In this document: positions 32,971 through 46,744 of the stretch, piece after piece
How positions within the stretch are numbered: the stretch's first letter is position 1
Layout: each line of letters opens with the position of its first letter
From: Ustilaginoidea virens
Lineage: Eukaryota > Ascomycota > Sordariomycetes > Hypocreales > Clavicipitaceae
Length of the DNA stretch: 64,000 nt
Assembly: GCF_000687475.1 (NCBI RefSeq)
Contig: NC_057316.1
Location: forward strand, 7,254,001-7,318,000
Reading direction: 5' to 3'
Made by a program: the position numbers and the translations under genes
The notes under the pieces: generated by a model
The model's database searches: none
The model's input: only the letters and a program-made list of their open reading frames with translations
What the model was told of the DNA's origin: nothing

Positions 32971-34584
32971 ATGCCATCTGCCCCTTGTCGAAGGCTCACT
33001 TTGCCCCTTCGCTCCTATCGACCAGTTTCTGCCGTTCATGGCAGCCCCATTTCACTGTCGTCCGCATATGCTCTTCTGACGTCGGTCATGGCTGGAAACA
33101 GCCACGGCGGTGTTGCTACATCGGGCGAGGGTGGTTATGCCGTCATGACCGTCATGACCCAGCGTCGCGGCATCCATTCTTCGGGACGCAAGTCGTCGAC
33201 TGCTGCGGGACTCCCCGGTGCCGTTCCTCCGCCTGCCAATTTGGAACCCAGCCGCGCACCGCTCTCTGTCTTGCCTCTGAGCATGATCCTCCGCTCCTTG
33301 GGAACGACCGTCGTATCTTCATCTCCACTGCTGCTGCCACCTTCCCTGGGACTCATGCAACTCTTGGCCAACAGTACCAACCCCATCTTCAACCCAGACA
33401 AAAACCCTCTCCTTCGCTTCTTTCTCAAAAAGTCCTTCTATGCCCAGTTTTGTGCCGGCGAAAACCCCGCCGAAGTCAAGGCTACCATTGGTAGACTGAA
33501 GGATATTGGTTTCACCGGGGTCATCTTGGGATACGCTCGTGAGGTTGTCTTGACGCAGAAGGAAGGTCAGGGGGTTGATTTGCCCAGCATGACTGAGCAG
33601 GAGGTACAAAGAGCCATCGATACCGAAATCGTTCCTTGGACCAAAGGCACTCTCGAAACCGTTCGACTGGCACAACCCGGAGACTTTGTTGCACTAAAGT
33701 ATGTTGTCCCTCGCCCATGATCGCTGCTTGAATGTGAGTTTGCTAACCCCTCGGAACTTTCTAGATTCACCGGTGCTGGTAGTATAGCTCTGTACCAGCT
33801 CAGGAACCGGCTTCCTGCACACCCGTATCTCAGCGAATCGATCTACTCCATCTGCCAACTGGCCCATGAACGTGGCGTCCGTCTTCTATTTGATGCCGAA
33901 CAGAATGCCCTTCAGGATGGAATTGACGACTGGACGATGGAGTTTGCCACCAAGTACAACTCTTCACCTGATTCTGCCACCGTATATGGAACCTACCAAG
34001 CATACAAGAAAAACATCCCATCCGTGTTGAGTCGCCACCTTGCTCAGGCTCAAGAGGGCCGCTTCACCCTTGGGGTCAAACTTGTCCGTGGGGCCTATCT
34101 CGGATCCGATCCTCGCGAATGTTTTCACGACACAAAAGCCGATACGGATGCCTGCTATGACAGTATTGCTGCCAGTGTCTTGACTCGCCAGTGGAACGGT
34201 ACACTTTCCGGCAATGGCGAGTATCCTTCAGCGCATCTAGTCCTTGCTACCCACAACGCCGAGTCCGTTCAGAAGGCTCGCGCCATCTGCGATGCCGGTG
34301 GCGCCAAATCAGAAATCGCTTTCGCTCAGCTCCAGGGCATGGCCGACGAGATTAGTTGCGAGCTTGTCGAAGCTAGCAACTCTGCCCGCGTTGACGCTGC
34401 CTCGACAGCACCTAAGCTGCCTGTGTACAAGTATCTCGTATGGGGTACCACGGGCGAGTGCATGAAGTACCTGCTGCGACGCGCTCAAGAAAACAAGGAC
34501 GCTGTTCAACGCACCAGGAGTGGTCGGGATGCTATGTTGGCTGAAGTTGTCCGGCGTATTAAAAACGCCCTTCGTCTTGCGTAG
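32971..34584 (+). CDS. put1: Proline dehydrogenase (proline oxidase), mitochondrial (515 aa)
   Basis: Two exons: 32971-33698 and 33765-34584 (66-bp intron, GTATGT...GCTAACC...CTAG). The N-terminus (MPSAPCRRLTLPLRSYRPVS) is basic and Ser-rich without acidic residues, as in a mitochondrial presequence. Conserved PRODH blocks are clear: FAGxNPAE-like FCAGENPAEVKATI, LLFDAEQNALQ, YGTYQAYKK, GVKLVRGAYLGSDPRE, LVLATHN, FAQLQGMADEIS, and the terminal YLVWGTTGECMKYLLRRAQE with NKDAVQRT. The enzyme oxidises proline to pyrroline-5-carboxylate with FAD on the inner membrane, the first step of proline use as nitrogen and carbon source. An internal ATG at 33088 could give a shorter form. It is convergent with cgi121. 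Confidence 0.95.
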
Positions 34585-34936
34585 TCGAGCGATCCAAGAT
34601 GGCGAGAGCTGTCCAATGGAGCGCCTTGTTTCCACATTTCGCATTAGCATCAGCATTTTTTTGCTTTTTCGTTGTTCTCTTTCTCAAAAGAATATCCTGC
34701 ATTGGTCCAAAAGTATTCAAGGCGTTTCAGTTGGAACACACTTCTTGTCCCAGGTTAAACGGTAGTCGGTCACAGTAGATTAAAAAAACTGGATAGGGAT
34801 GACTGAGATGAATGAATTGAAATCACATACAGAAGAATCAACGATGAAAAATCTAACTAACTATCGCGGTGCAAACTTACGTGTCGAGGTATGGTGCAAG
34901 GCCAAGTAATTTCGTTGCGTACAGCTGGCTCAACAT

Positions 34937-35713
34937 TCAAAGTCCACGTAATGCAATAGAGCTAATCACGAGAGTGTCGAGTTCTGAGCGCTTGGTTTTT
35001 TCGTCTTTGGTAGCTTCCAGCCAGCTTATACTGTTGAGTTTATAGTACTTCTGAACTTTGGCAAGATCTGTCGTAGCATTGATGTTGGAATCAGTGGCAG
35101 GAACTGACACTCCGTCGATATTGGCTGTCATATGGCTTCGGATGCTGTCTCGCGATGGAGTGGTCAAAGACTCTAATGAATTTGTAACCTTAACGACGAG
35201 AAGATTCTTCGTTGACGGTGTAATTCCGAATCGGCGGTATGAGTCGGCAATCTGAGATTAACCGCCATCGTCAGAGACTGGTCAGAAGAAGTCTTGTGGT
35301 GCGACTACTATTCGTCCCGAAATGCCCCTCTTACATTATTGGAGGGATTCAAGGAGATCACTATCTCGGAATGCACATTGGGAGTTTTCAGAGAATCATT
35401 TACAGCCGTAGTGACAGCTTTGAACACCGCAGAAAGAAGCTGGCGACGGGAGATTACCTACGACTTGGGAACAACCTATGGTCAGCTATCTGCACCGGAA
35501 GAAAGGCGACTTCAGGAATGAACAAGTAGAATGCGGGGGGTATTGTGGGATCGTCCGTACCACAGATGCATCGACAAACGCATATTCAAATTCGGCATTA
35601 CGATCCAGGAGTTGCTGATGCAGAAAGGCAGCGTTCTGAACATCCCGGAACAGGGCGAGGTACACCGTATACGATGAGGGGATGTGTTCGATCGGTACGA
35701 CTTCCAACGACAT
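34937..35713 (-). CDS. cgi121: EKC/KEOPS complex subunit CGI121 (196 aa)
   Basis: Three exons on the minus strand: 35713-35561 (51 codons), 35457-35335 (41 codons) and 35251-34937. All junctions are phase 0 with GTACGG/TAG and GTAAGA/CAG sites. The spliced protein runs MSLEVVPIEHIPSSYTVYLA, FRDVQNAAFLHQQLLDRN, EYAFVDAS, SRRQLLSAVFKAVTTAVND, NVHSEIVISLNPSNN, IADSYRRFGITPSTKNLLVV and ends KVQKYYKLNSISWLEA. This is the CGI121/TPRKB order, and length is close to the yeast protein. CGI121 binds Bud32 within KEOPS, which makes t6A37 in ANN-decoding tRNAs and supports telomere maintenance. The start at 35713 removes a longer, unconserved N-terminal extension. Confidence 0.92.
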
Positions 35714-38700
35714 TTCAGCAGCAAACCAACCTTTGGCACAGCCTGCGATAAAGACAGAGGGTGCTGGCAATGGCTATGGCTGGAAAGGCTAGTGCGGATT
35801 GCGGTGTGAAGATGGGAAGTGAGGCTGATCTGCAAACAAACAGCGCAAATAGAAGATGTGATGGCTGCCCCGCAGTTCCGGCCAAGTCACCCCACCGCCC
35901 CACTACAACCACAGGAATAGGCTGATCGGTTGATAAACAGGCTCACATAGGGCATGCGGGAGCCAAATGAAGAGTTGCTCTGTAAAGGGTGTCTGTTGGA
36001 CATTGGCAGTGCAGCTGACGTCACGGTCTAACCGAGCATCTTTTTACTCTCCCGGAAAGTTCCTGAATCCTGGGTTTTGAGGTGTCAGTTAGATAAGGTA
36101 GGTAGGTACCTCCTAAGATACCTCGGAGATGGCTATGTACCGTGTTCCTGGTTAAGCACACACTCAGAAAAATTCACAGACCCAACGGTGTACTACGTAT
36201 GCCAGCGATAATGCTTAAATGTCCTACAATTCATAGCGTCTGGTACTACAAACTGTCGCCAGAATCTCAGGTTGGCGGATGATGGAGGTACCTTGATCCC
36301 TCCCTAGAGGTACCTACCTACCTGTTAGGTTAAAGGCCGGCAACTCCACAAGCTGGAAGCAAAAGCACCAGTTGACCAATTGCCGATTTTTGCTTTCATT
36401 CAACGGAAGAGCTCCGGGCAATGTTTCTCCCTAGATTGCAAAACCCAACTAAAGTAGAGTCTGGACGACATCAAGATTCCTGTCCCGCATGTTGAATGTT
36501 GAACTTGGCCTTTTACCGGAACATTCTTGACTTTTCCATAGGGACGCCTTTTTGCTGTTCGCGGGTAATACTGGGATCAACAGGGATGGGCAAGACCATC
36601 GACAAGTGACCGACCAGGTTGCTCTCTTTATGGCAATGAGGGGGATGGCATGAACCCCTTTTTTCACATGTGAGGGGCATGGTTGTACTCCCCTTCCCAA
36701 GATTGATGAGAGAATACCGACTTTATCTGGAGCAGGAGAAGCTCTTCCCTGCATCGTCACAAGCCAGTTGCCGAAAAAATCAGCATCTTGTTTCACAACA
36801 GATACCTACCTTACCTTAGGTACGCAAGCCTCGCATGTTGTACCGCGACCATTGTCAAAATAAACGCAGCAATTTTCCTCCAGTTGCTAAAACAGGGGCC
36901 TATGTCTATCTCCTGGATTGCGACTGCGCCCAGCGGGGGAGTGAGACGGGCAAAGCAGTCAAGGCGCGCTGCATCCAGGCGAGCGATGGCAATTCGTTAT
37001 CCCTGAGACGATGTGGTATGGGCTGAGCCCTTCCAACCTCCACCTCTTTTGAAGGGCCTGTATTTCACCCAGGTTGTTTAAAAAAAATGATGCAAAAACA
37101 ACCAGACCCAACCTCGGTGCGACCGGTTAGTGCGCCACACCATATCTCTCGATCCATCCAGGTCGGCAAGGTCACAGTCTGGTATCGTACGGGATGTCGG
37201 GCTCGATGTACCAAAAAAAAAGTTATTTTTTACTCTGAAGCCGTCAATTTATTCGGAATCCAAGCAGCGCTAATAAGCCCACAGAATGTTGGAGTTTGAG
37301 TGCAGGGCATCGTGGGAAGAATAACACCAGACATCTGGTTGTGGGCCAACGTAGCCGGCCAAGAGATAGAGTTTACCGGCGCGACTTGGCGTACAAACGC
37401 CTCCTCGGGCATTGCGAACCAACGGGTTTGTTCAGAATCACATACAAAAGACCATGGTATTTCTACGCATTACAGAGATTTATATAGAGCTGCATGTATC
37501 CTCCCTCTGGTGGAGATCAGTCCGCCGTGGCGAATACGACTAATAGAAACGGCAAATATGCCCATTGCCATGATCGAGTTAGTCGGACTCGCCGGCCATC
37601 AAAACTTTAATCTGTACACTATCCCGTGCCTTAGTTCAACTCGGTGTAATTACGGATCGCAGTTACTGCTAGCCGTCGCCTGTCCCGAGAAGGAACAATG
37701 AATAGCCTCTCGAAGAAGCCCCTTGATCGATTTTTTTGTTTATATAAATCTTCCAGCAACACAAAGGTGACCGACCGCGTGCAACAAAAGCCGTGAATGT
37801 GGTTTTCGTGGCATGTCTATGCGTGTGCTCTGCGTGTCGGGCGTTGTCACAAATTGACAAACCTCTTTTCCCCCCCGTTCTTGTTAAACCTAGGCTCTGA
37901 TCGCCTCGACTCGCATGTGGGTGATTCGATTCCGAGTACTTGTGCAGCTTGGAATAAAAACCACGGCGCCTAATCTTTGTCTACCTACCTACCCACGGAG
38001 TACCCTTGTGCTCCTTGCGCATGCATGCATGATAACTCACCAGACGCGCCTTGGGCAGGTTAATGGAGCCGTTGCCCACTGACCGGGGTTAATAACCGTT
38101 GAAGATTCACGGATCAGCACCACAGGCCGGAGTCGAACAGGCTCAAGTGACGTCTGGTTGGTGGCTGCGGCTTGTCACCGACAGACAGCATATGCTTTGG
38201 CCGACCAGGGACGGCATCACGAGTTCCCGCCCCCGACTGAAATTCGTCGTCTCAATTCTGGAGTTCCCTTTTCGGCATTCCATTCCCGAAAGGATCCCCT
38301 GAATTCTCGAATACCCTTGACTAGTGTGTGTCATAGGCTGTTTGTCACCCTAGTAGACCTGTTGCACGCGTGCCCGCTTTTGGATTGAGTTGACACTTGC
38401 CAACCTGCCACGATCCATTTGCCGTCAGTCAACTGTTGCACGGGGAGTTTCAGGGTGTCACCCGGCTCTCGAAGGCGGCGGCGCACTGCACTGCCGCTGT
38501 CGAAACAGCGCTCAGGGCGACGGCCGCCACACCACACCACACCACACCAACCAGCACCACACTGCATAGCATCAATAACAGTTGACCTTTCAGTCGGTTA
38601 CCGGTTGAGACAACACCAGTCAGCAATCTTTGCGGCACATCACATCGCCTGGCAGGCTCCAGTCATTTCAGCCACCCAGAGCCCGGCCAGTTTGGGGCCA

Positions 38701-38780
38701 GTTGGCTCCCCGCCCCCCCACCACTTCGCCGCCTGTCCAGTGCCCATCAGGGGCCAAGTTTGCATTGCGGCAGCAGAACC
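35714..38780. other. Intergenic, no gene recognised
   Basis: 3 kb without a supportable gene. GGTAGGTA/CCTACC-type short repeats occur near 36090-36115, 36305-36325 and 37981-37993. An open frame at 37300-37701 resembles nothing known. The last ~250 bp, with CACACCACACC repeats, is probably promoter and leader of the regulator at 38781. Confidence 0.5.
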
Positions 38781-41700
38781 ATGTCGCAAGACGAACCAAT
38801 GGCGGCGGTAATGGACTCCACCTTTGAATACCTCCAGGTGCAAACCCCCCAGCTGCACCCCTCCAATCCAGACGACGGCACTAGCCATGCCAGTTCCTCA
38901 CGTTCCTTCGGCCAAGGCGGTTCTGTCTCAAACTCAACCTTAGTCTCGACATCATTGGGCATCTCGGACCCTTCGTTACTGCCCTCTCCGAGGTCGTCGT
39001 TTGACTTCACATGGGCACCGGGGCTTCACACAGCGAGACCATCGCGGCTCGGTGCCAGGCCACCTCGGTCTTTCAGTTCGGGTAGTTCGCCATCGACCTG
39101 CAAGTCGTCGTTTCACAGTCACGGCACACGGCAGCGTCAGTCGGTGGGACATCGACGTGGGACTAGCACATTGAACCTTTCTTGTGCGACGACCGGCTCT
39201 CCGTCTTCCTCAATCTCGAACCCTTGCAACTCGTCGCCGGTCCCCAACGCCATTGACACTGCAGCTTGGCCTACCGCTCAGCTGGGCACCAGCTCCAACT
39301 CCAGTCCTACTGGCGCCAACTTTGTCATTTCGGCGTCGTCGTCGCCGACCAGATTATCACCCAGAACGACAAAGCAGCCGCCGCCGCCGCCGCCGCCGCC
39401 GCCGCCCGGCAGGATGCCTCCGTCCAGACCAGCTAAACGGTCAGCCGATGGCGGCGGAATCAGCGACGACGACACTGCTGCCCTCGGCGGCGGGAAATCG
39501 AAACAAGCCAGATCCGACCGCGGGCCTGAGGACTTCTCCTCCGTCGTCAAGAATCGCCTTCAGTCGTATTCCCGCACCGGCCAAGCTTGCGACAGATGCA
39601 AGGTCAGAAAGATTCGATGCGATGCCCTGGCCGAGGGCTGCTCGCACTGCATCAACTTGAACCTCGAGTGTTACGTCACGGACCGCGTGACTGGACGCAC
39701 GGAACGTAGAGGCTACCTGCAACAATTGGAGCGGGAGAAGAACAGCATGCTCACACATATCCGAGATCTCGAGCGACTCTGCGCCGAGAGAGGAGTCCAA
39801 GTTAAACCCTGGCAACAAACTGCCCCTTCCGCGCAGTCCCCTTCAGAACCCGGTGCCGGTGAGCTGCCAGGTTCGACCTGTGGAGGCTCAAAGTTGACGG
39901 ACGGTTGGTCGCGATATGGAGCTTTGTGGATTAAATATGCGTCAACTTCGCAACCAGCAGACGCCACCATTAGGCCCAGAATTCCGCAAAGGGAGTGGCA
40001 ATCCCGTCCTGATCAGATCTGCTGGGGCGTCGTGGGTGACGACGCCCCCTTCAGTTCCCTCAAAGGCACAACCCTCACCCTTCTAGGTACCACAATTGAA
40101 ACTACCTCATTTGATGCTCCAGACATTGATGAGCCGGCGGCTGGTGTTGACTCCTCAATGCCCTTGTACAACAAATCCATGCTGGCTTTCCTGCGATCCT
40201 CCATGGGCGTGAACCCTGTCGTTCAGGCTGAGCTGCCCTCCCGTGAAAATGCCTTCATGTACGCTGAGTGGTACTTTATTTCCGTCGCCTGCTTCCTCCC
40301 GTTGCTGCACAAGCCGACCTTTTTCAAACTGGTGAGCAGTAGCTGCTGCTTCTAAGAGATTCTCAGTAGTTTTCGCTAACTAGTGCATGCCCAGTTGACC
40401 AGAATTTATGACGAACCCGACTTTAAGCCGACGGTATCTCAGACAGTAGTGGTGCACATGGTATTCGCAAACATCCTGTTCCAATTTGCAGTGCGAAATA
40501 GCCAAACCTTGGAGCAGCGCAACACCTTCAACGACATTTCTAACAAGCATTATCATTTCGCTCTCAGCAAAATGTATGATATACTTTCTACCCCGGGCTT
40601 TGAAGCGTTGCAAGCCCTCATCCTCATGGCCTCCCACGCCAGAGCGTTTCCTAAACCAGGATGTGGATCAATCTCGGTCAATATAGCTTTGCATCGGGCA
40701 CTCGAATTGGGCCTCAATCGCAGGACGAAGAATGCGGGTGAGCCAACTGACCTGCAAAACGAGCTGCGCAAACGAGCATGGTGGTGCATCATGACTGTCG
40801 TTGTCGCCATCTATGGCAAACGAGGCTACCCGATGCCGGTTTCCGTCCAGGACTTTGATGTGGATTTTCTGGAGCCTGTTGCCGATGAACTGCTCTCTGA
40901 TGATGGTGTCGATAGATCGAGGACACTACCTTGTCCTTATGAAATGGCAATCTGCGGCCACAAGATTATACCCACTGTCATGGAAATGTATGCAAACCTG
41001 TACAGCGTTCGGAGAGATCAGAGCAACTACAAGACTGTTGTTGCTGCTCTAGAGTCCCAGGTAGAACAATGGGAGGCTCAGCTTCCGGATTCGATGCGGC
41101 TCAAAGGTCACAAAGCGCTCGACCCGGGAATGGTCGGACCCCTGTTCGCCCGATGCTGCTTACTCGAACTACGCCTGCACATACGACATCCATCTTTGGC
41201 CATGACGAATGATAGGGCCATGATTGCGGAAAATACTCGAATCTGCGAAGAAATGGCCCGGGAATACCTCCAAACCGTCGAGCTCCTGAGCAAGATGAAA
41301 GCACTGGACACAACGTGGTATCAACTTTCGTATTACTGCGTTGCCATCCTGTCCATGTTGTTCCCGCGATGGGAGAGAAGGTTCGAAATTACGCAAGAAG
41401 AAATCGCAACACTTAGAGGAGAGATGGATCGATGGATGGACATTATCAAGGAGATGAGTTCGCTGCTAGGTAAGTGACGGGACACAACCAAGAAGTCCGC
41501 TCCTTCAGCCGAATTGGTGCCAAGAGTGTGGCCAATGTGCTAATGGGTGACGCCAAATCTTCAGGATGCGGTATGGGCATAGGCAAACAAATTTCCCAGC
41601 TGATTGATCGAACGATGGCTTGGATCGAGTACGACATGAAGAACAAGAACATGAAGCATTCCTCCCAAGGACCAGCAGACTTTAAGCAAGAGCAGAGCCA

Positions 41701-42304
41701 GCTGTTGCAGTCGGCCTTACCGCAGCCAGGGCCGGGACGACAAGCACTGAACCAATCATCATCCTATCCCACTGCTCCCGGCCAACATGCGCCCATTTCT
41801 TCAGCAGGGTCCTCGCACAGAGATGGTCAAGCCGAGGCCTTCTACCAGACAGGCGCTTCCAATAATAGCTCACAGGCTGCATTCACTTCAGTGGCGTATG
41901 TCAATCAGCAAACCCCGGCGACGGCCCATGCTGCAGTGCCTTATCAACACGAGCAGCCTGGGCTATTCTACCCCCCCACAGCAACCACCGTAGCGCCTGC
42001 TCAGTCACCTCTACCTGCGCAACACGATGCGGTCGTCCACTATGGCCAGCCTCTTGGCCAGCAAGCTCCCGATGAGGTGTGGAGATCCTCCTGGCAAGAT
42101 TGGAGTGCTGCGATTGCTGAGAGTCAAGCGCGACTGAGCGCAAACGCGTTGCTGACCCTGGGTGGTGGCAATGCAGGACGCAACCCAGTCATAGCACCCG
42201 TCATGACGGACAGCAGCATGCCGCATAACGGCAATCAGGTAGCCATGGTGCTGCAGCCAGCACAGTGGCCGTTGGTCATGTTTGAACAACCACCCCAGGA
42301 ATGA
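38781..42304 (+). CDS. Zn2Cys6 fungal transcription factor (1121 aa)
   Basis: Three exons: 38781-40331, 40395-41469 and 41565-42304. ATG 38781 is the first in the frame. The long N-terminal half is Ser/Pro-rich with a ten-proline run near residues 200-209 (CCG repeat). The zinc cluster is at residues 270-297 with C-x2-C-x6-C-x6-C-x2-C-x6-C (CDRCKVRKIRCDA...CSHC...C). It is followed by a linker and coiled coil (RRGYLQQLEREKNSMLTHIR) for dimerisation. Exon 2 carries the fungal-specific regulatory domain, including MASHARAFPKPG, ALELGLNRR and RAWWCIMTVV. The Gln/Ser/Pro-rich C-terminus (exon 3) looks like an activation region. It is a nuclear DNA-binding regulator; the target pathway is not evident. 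A PolyT tract follows the stop. Confidence 0.92.
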
Positions 42305-42360
42305 GGAGCAATATGCTCTTGCGGACGTGTTTCTCCTGGTGGAGGATGGGAATACTGGCG

Positions 42361-42405
42361 TTTTTTTTTTGCTTCCTTTCTTTCTTTCTTTTTTTTTTTT
42401 TTTTT
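42361..42405. repeat. T-rich tract after the regulator gene
   Basis: TTTC repeats and runs of 9 to 19 T within 60-100 bp after the stop codon, in the likely 3' untranslated region. Confidence 0.8.
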
Positions 42406-43034
42406 GGCGCCAAGGTTTCATTCCCTCGCTATTCATTTGATATCGTGTCAATATGCATTAGAGCTGATTTTCCGTCACCACAGTACGCACTGAGCGGATG
42501 GCGTATGAGCGGCGACGGGAGCAAAGCAGATTATGGAGGCCAAGGACGCCCTTCTGCTCCATTGTATTTAGTTGTTTTGATGTGTAGAGTGTACATACTG
42601 TCAGAGGACAAATCATAGAAACTAAATTCCTTGCGGCGCACATGTCGCCGTTGACGTTGAAGCGGCACCAGGCGTAGAAGTCCAAAAGTCTAGCAGTCTC
42701 GAACTCGGGAACAACTGGGGGCGCGTGGAATTAATTTCCGGCACCACGCACGGAAACCAAGCTGATGAACTTTGGGCTCATTTGCTAATTAGCCGCATTT
42801 TAACCGAGTCAGAAACGGGTCCCAAGCTCACCAACTTGCGAGCAACACAAGTCTGCCGTCGTCAACATGCTGCATCTCGGAAGCAAGGACCAAACGCGCA
42901 GCGCTTCATTTCCATCGCATACGCCCGCCCAAAACAACCATCGTGCTCATCCCCTCCCCGCGGGCCCGGAAAACTCACCCCCTTTCCCACGGCACTGCGC
43001 CAGCTGGGCCTGAGCCCGCGCGTCCACAGCCAGC

Positions 43035-44225
43035 ATGGGGCAAAAGAAGCGTGGCCATCCCGATGTCGAGGAGGTCCTGGCACGTCCTTGGTGCTACTAC
43101 TGTGCGTACTGACCGGGTTCCTTGGGTGTCGCGAAAGTGCGAATCTGAATTGACAATGCGGGGAACTGCAGGCGAGCGCGATTTCGAGGACCTGAAGCTG
43201 CTCATTTCGCACCAAAAAGCAAAGCACTTCAAATGCGACCGGTGCGGGCGGCGGCTCAACACGGCCGGAGGTAAGGGGGGCTCGCGTGCGGCACGCGCCG
43301 ACGCACTCTTTGCTGCGAGGTTTTGCTGCGAGGTTTTTGCTGGGGGGGGGGGGGAGCGGTGCGGCAGCTGGGCTGACGTTGCGAACCCAGGTCTCTCTGT
43401 GCATCTGAACCAGGTGCACAAGGAAACGCTCAGCCAGGTCGAAAATGCGCTGCCCAACCGGCAGGGGCTCGAGGTTGAAATCTTTGGCATGGAGGGGATT
43501 CCCCAGGAGGCTCTCGATCAGCACCGCAACCGAATCATCCAGAACTTCTATCAGGCCCAGGAGGACCGCCGAATCGCCACCGGCAACCCGGCTTCCGGGC
43601 AGGCGATGCCGCGAAAGAAGATCAAGATGGAGGCGTCGGAGGACCTGCTGAAGCGATTGGCCGAGTTTAGGGCGCAGAAGAAGGCCGGCGTGGGCAATCC
43701 TGGCGCCGAGGCAGCAGCAGCAGCAGCAGATGCTCCCGCCCCTGCTGCACCAACACTACCTGTGCGTTCACGCCGCCCATCGATCGTTCCAACGCAGCTG
43801 CAAAACCCCGTTCTTGCTAATTCGATTCGACGCAGGGCAATCAGCAACAAGCTGCGGTGCAGTCGGCTTACGCCGGTCAACCGTCGTACGGCTTCTCAGC
43901 TACCGAGTCTCTACCAGCCCGGCCGCCCGGCGCCGGCCTCGGCTCGACCGCCCTTCCGCAAAGACCCCCGCAAGGAGCCGGGCACTGGCCCCAGCAGGCC
44001 GTTGCAGCAGCCGGACAAGGCGACGATATTGATCAGCTGATCCGCATGGCAGAAGCAGGTGTCAGACCCGCCCAGCCCCAAGAGGCCGAGGAGACGTCGG
44101 AGAAGAAGGGCAAGAGGGAAAAGGACAAGAAGGGAAGAATGGTCTACGACGATGCCGAGTTTAGCCCTGAGGAGAGAATGGCTGTGCTGCCCCGGTATGC
44201 CTTTGTTGCGGAAGTCGGTGCCTAG
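43035..44225 (+). CDS. BuGZ/ZNF207-like double C2H2 zinc-finger protein (308 aa)
   Basis: Four exons: 43035-43101, 43172-43270, 43391-43761 and 43836-44225. The joined N-terminus has RPWCYYCERDFEDLKLLISH, then QKAKHFKCDRCGRRLNTAGG and LSVHLNQVHKETL. This gives two C2H2 fingers (C20, C23, H36, H41; C44, C47, H60, H65). The downstream block (ENALPNRQGLEVEIFGMEGI) is diagnostic for the ZNF207/BuGZ family. Animal members bind BUB3 and spindle microtubules; plant and fungal members are less known, and RNA-processing roles have been proposed. I see no clear GLEBS motif. The middle holds an alanine run (GCA repeat at about 43712-43729), and the C-terminus is Lys/Glu-rich and ends LPRYAFVAEVGA. Confidence 0.85.
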
Positions 44226-46744
44226 GAGCCTGTAAATCGTGGCCGAGGGTTGGAAGCTGGCTTTTGAGCACCGCCGCACCATTGGTTTCTGTGTCGTGTC
44301 TTTGATTCCGTCTTCTGGGCGTCCGGTTGTGTATATGGTATGTAGGATGATATGGTGAAAACGGCCCCTACGCTAAACAAGGCGGGCGATTGAAACACCA
44401 TCCCCGGTACTGTGACGACTGACATGAAGCACGACACTCATGGATGAAGGAGGCTTGCCACGCCTTGCGTTTCGTCTCAATCGAGCAGACTTCACCCTGG
44501 GGTGGACTACTGCTGACGGACATGCGGATTATGATTGTACATGCGACGCGGTTTGACGGCTTACTGCCGCGCAGGATGAAGTATGCCCAAAGCAATCAAA
44601 GCAGCGGTTACCAAGAGCCAGCAGGCCACAACTCGCACGGTATCGTCGAAAGAGGGGAAAGAGTGAAGTTGACAATGTGCCCAATTGAGTTTGAGTTGTG
44701 TAGGCGCGCGCACGGGTTGCAACCAACAAGACGCGACGCCACAACCAACAAGTGCGGCTCGTGCCGTTCATTGTTGGCATTTCCAGACTGCCATGTGTGA
44801 AACCGGCCATGCTTCAGCTCACTGATGGGCCCCATTGGGTGCAGCCGTTGGGGGTGACCCGGCAGCAGCTCCAGGGTCAGGGTCGGCTCTCGGGCATCGT
44901 AGGCTCGACATCAAACAACGTGTGCATCGCTCGTCTTGCGTGGAAGCAAGGTGAGTGCCAACTAGAAGGACTGGAATCTGGAATCAGCATCCAAGATGGG
45001 GCCGAGGTGGGTGGCCCGCACCGATTGACTACTACGCAACATGTCTAGGCTTGGTTGCATGTGGCCGGTACACTGTGGAGGGTGTCGCCGCTTCCTGCGC
45101 GCGGAGACGTGCAAAGCATATACATATATATATATATATATATATGCATACACATACCTTCAGCCAGGGCAGAGTATGTTTACCAAGGTGTCAAACAGCA
45201 CGCCTAGTTTTGCTTCATCACCTCGTCTGTGTAAAGCACTGTAGAAGATTCATGATGCCCGACTACAAAAGACGCTGGATTTCAAAGTCAAGGACGAGTG
45301 GTCTCGTCGAAATGACGAAATGCAAGCTTGGCTCTAGGGTACTGGATAATCTGAGTTGCTGGAAGTGGAGGTGCCAACGGTTGCCCTTGCCGTGATCCTG
45401 CAAGTCCTGCCTGCCTGACTACAGTACAAGGAAACCCGCGGAAACATACTGTACGTGAATTGCCCTCACACAACATGCAACCTGCTACATAAAGTATGTA
45501 CAGTAGCACGCACCAAGAGCCATCCGCCTACATGGCTTTCTCGACCGCCAGAAACGTCCCCGGCATCGAGGACCACATCCTACATACGTCATGCTAGGCT
45601 GCGTAAATCGGCATAACCCTTAACCCTTACAAGCACACGCAAAGAATTGCCGCCAGATGGTTGGTATCCTCGGACAGGCCGCCTCGAATAACTCTTCACC
45701 CCCGCCAAGAAGGCTAGTGTAGCAGGGGGATGGGAGGAACAGAGGCGGGAATGCACTCCCGCCCCGGCCGCGCCACGAGTGGTCAACTTTCCGCCAGAGG
45801 AGTTCGGCAGCACCTTGGGCGTCTGCGACTTCCCGCTACTGCACATGCTTGCAGCGGCACTGGCGGCCGGAACAGTAGCGGACGGACGGGGGAGCGCGGA
45901 AAGGGGCCCGGGCACGGAGGACCGGAAGGGGGACATTTAGAAACCCGGAACTTGGGTACCGTATACATGTCGATGCTAGCCGACGCGCTGAATGTACCGG
46001 CATCGTAGGAGGCGCAAAGCTGTGGTAGCCCTGGGCCCTGCCTTCTTTTACTGCCTTACTTTACCGTCCTGTTATGCCGCAAAAATTGTGATGCAATACT
46101 TCTATATTAATATTTGAAGTTCAACATTCTTCCGTGATGCGCTCACCGCCTGTTTATAAAGTTCTGCTTTCTTTTGAAGAGTATGCTGCAAACCTATCAA
46201 GAAATGCACTAACCTTAATTTTTAAGCTAATGGCATTATACCAAATCTCTAGACTAATAAATCAAATGTGAAGACTAATTATATTACGAGCCCAAGGAAT
46301 AATAGCTATGTACGTAGTGATTATAGTGGCTCAGCACCTCTGGCGTCTTACATATTAAAGAGGCAAAGCTAGAAGGCACAGCTCTATGCACTTGCGCCGG
46401 CGCACGCATGCTTCCAGGTTGAAGGAAGCGAAACTTTACGCCCGGCTGGACCCACCTTTCTGTCTCTCTCTTCCTGTCTCCTTTTTTTTTTTTTTTTTTT
46501 TTGGAAAGAAAGACAACATCTGAGCCCGACTCGGGCTAGTTGCCCAATGTACCCTTGTCGTGTCTTACGCCAAGTGCTAGCAAGTCCCAGCTCGTCCTTG
46601 GTCAAGGACGCGAAGCCGGCAAGCAAGAAAGGGGCCGAGCATGCAGCATTACTAATAATATTGACTCGACCAGCCGGGGAAGAGGGTGGGAGGAGCTTGT
46701 CAACCGACCTTTGCCCCCCCTTGTCATCCGACCCCCATAATATG
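44226..46744. other. Intergenic, no gene recognised
   Basis: Contains a (TA)n microsatellite at about 45122-45147 and, from about 46080, AT-rich DNA with many TA steps that could reflect repeat-induced point mutation. A T run lies at about 46482-46502. No coding region is supported. Confidence 0.5.

Noticed and set aside
37087..37701. Open frames between the KEOPS and regulator genes
   Set aside because: No recognisable family, broken by stops, in a stretch of otherwise non-coding character.
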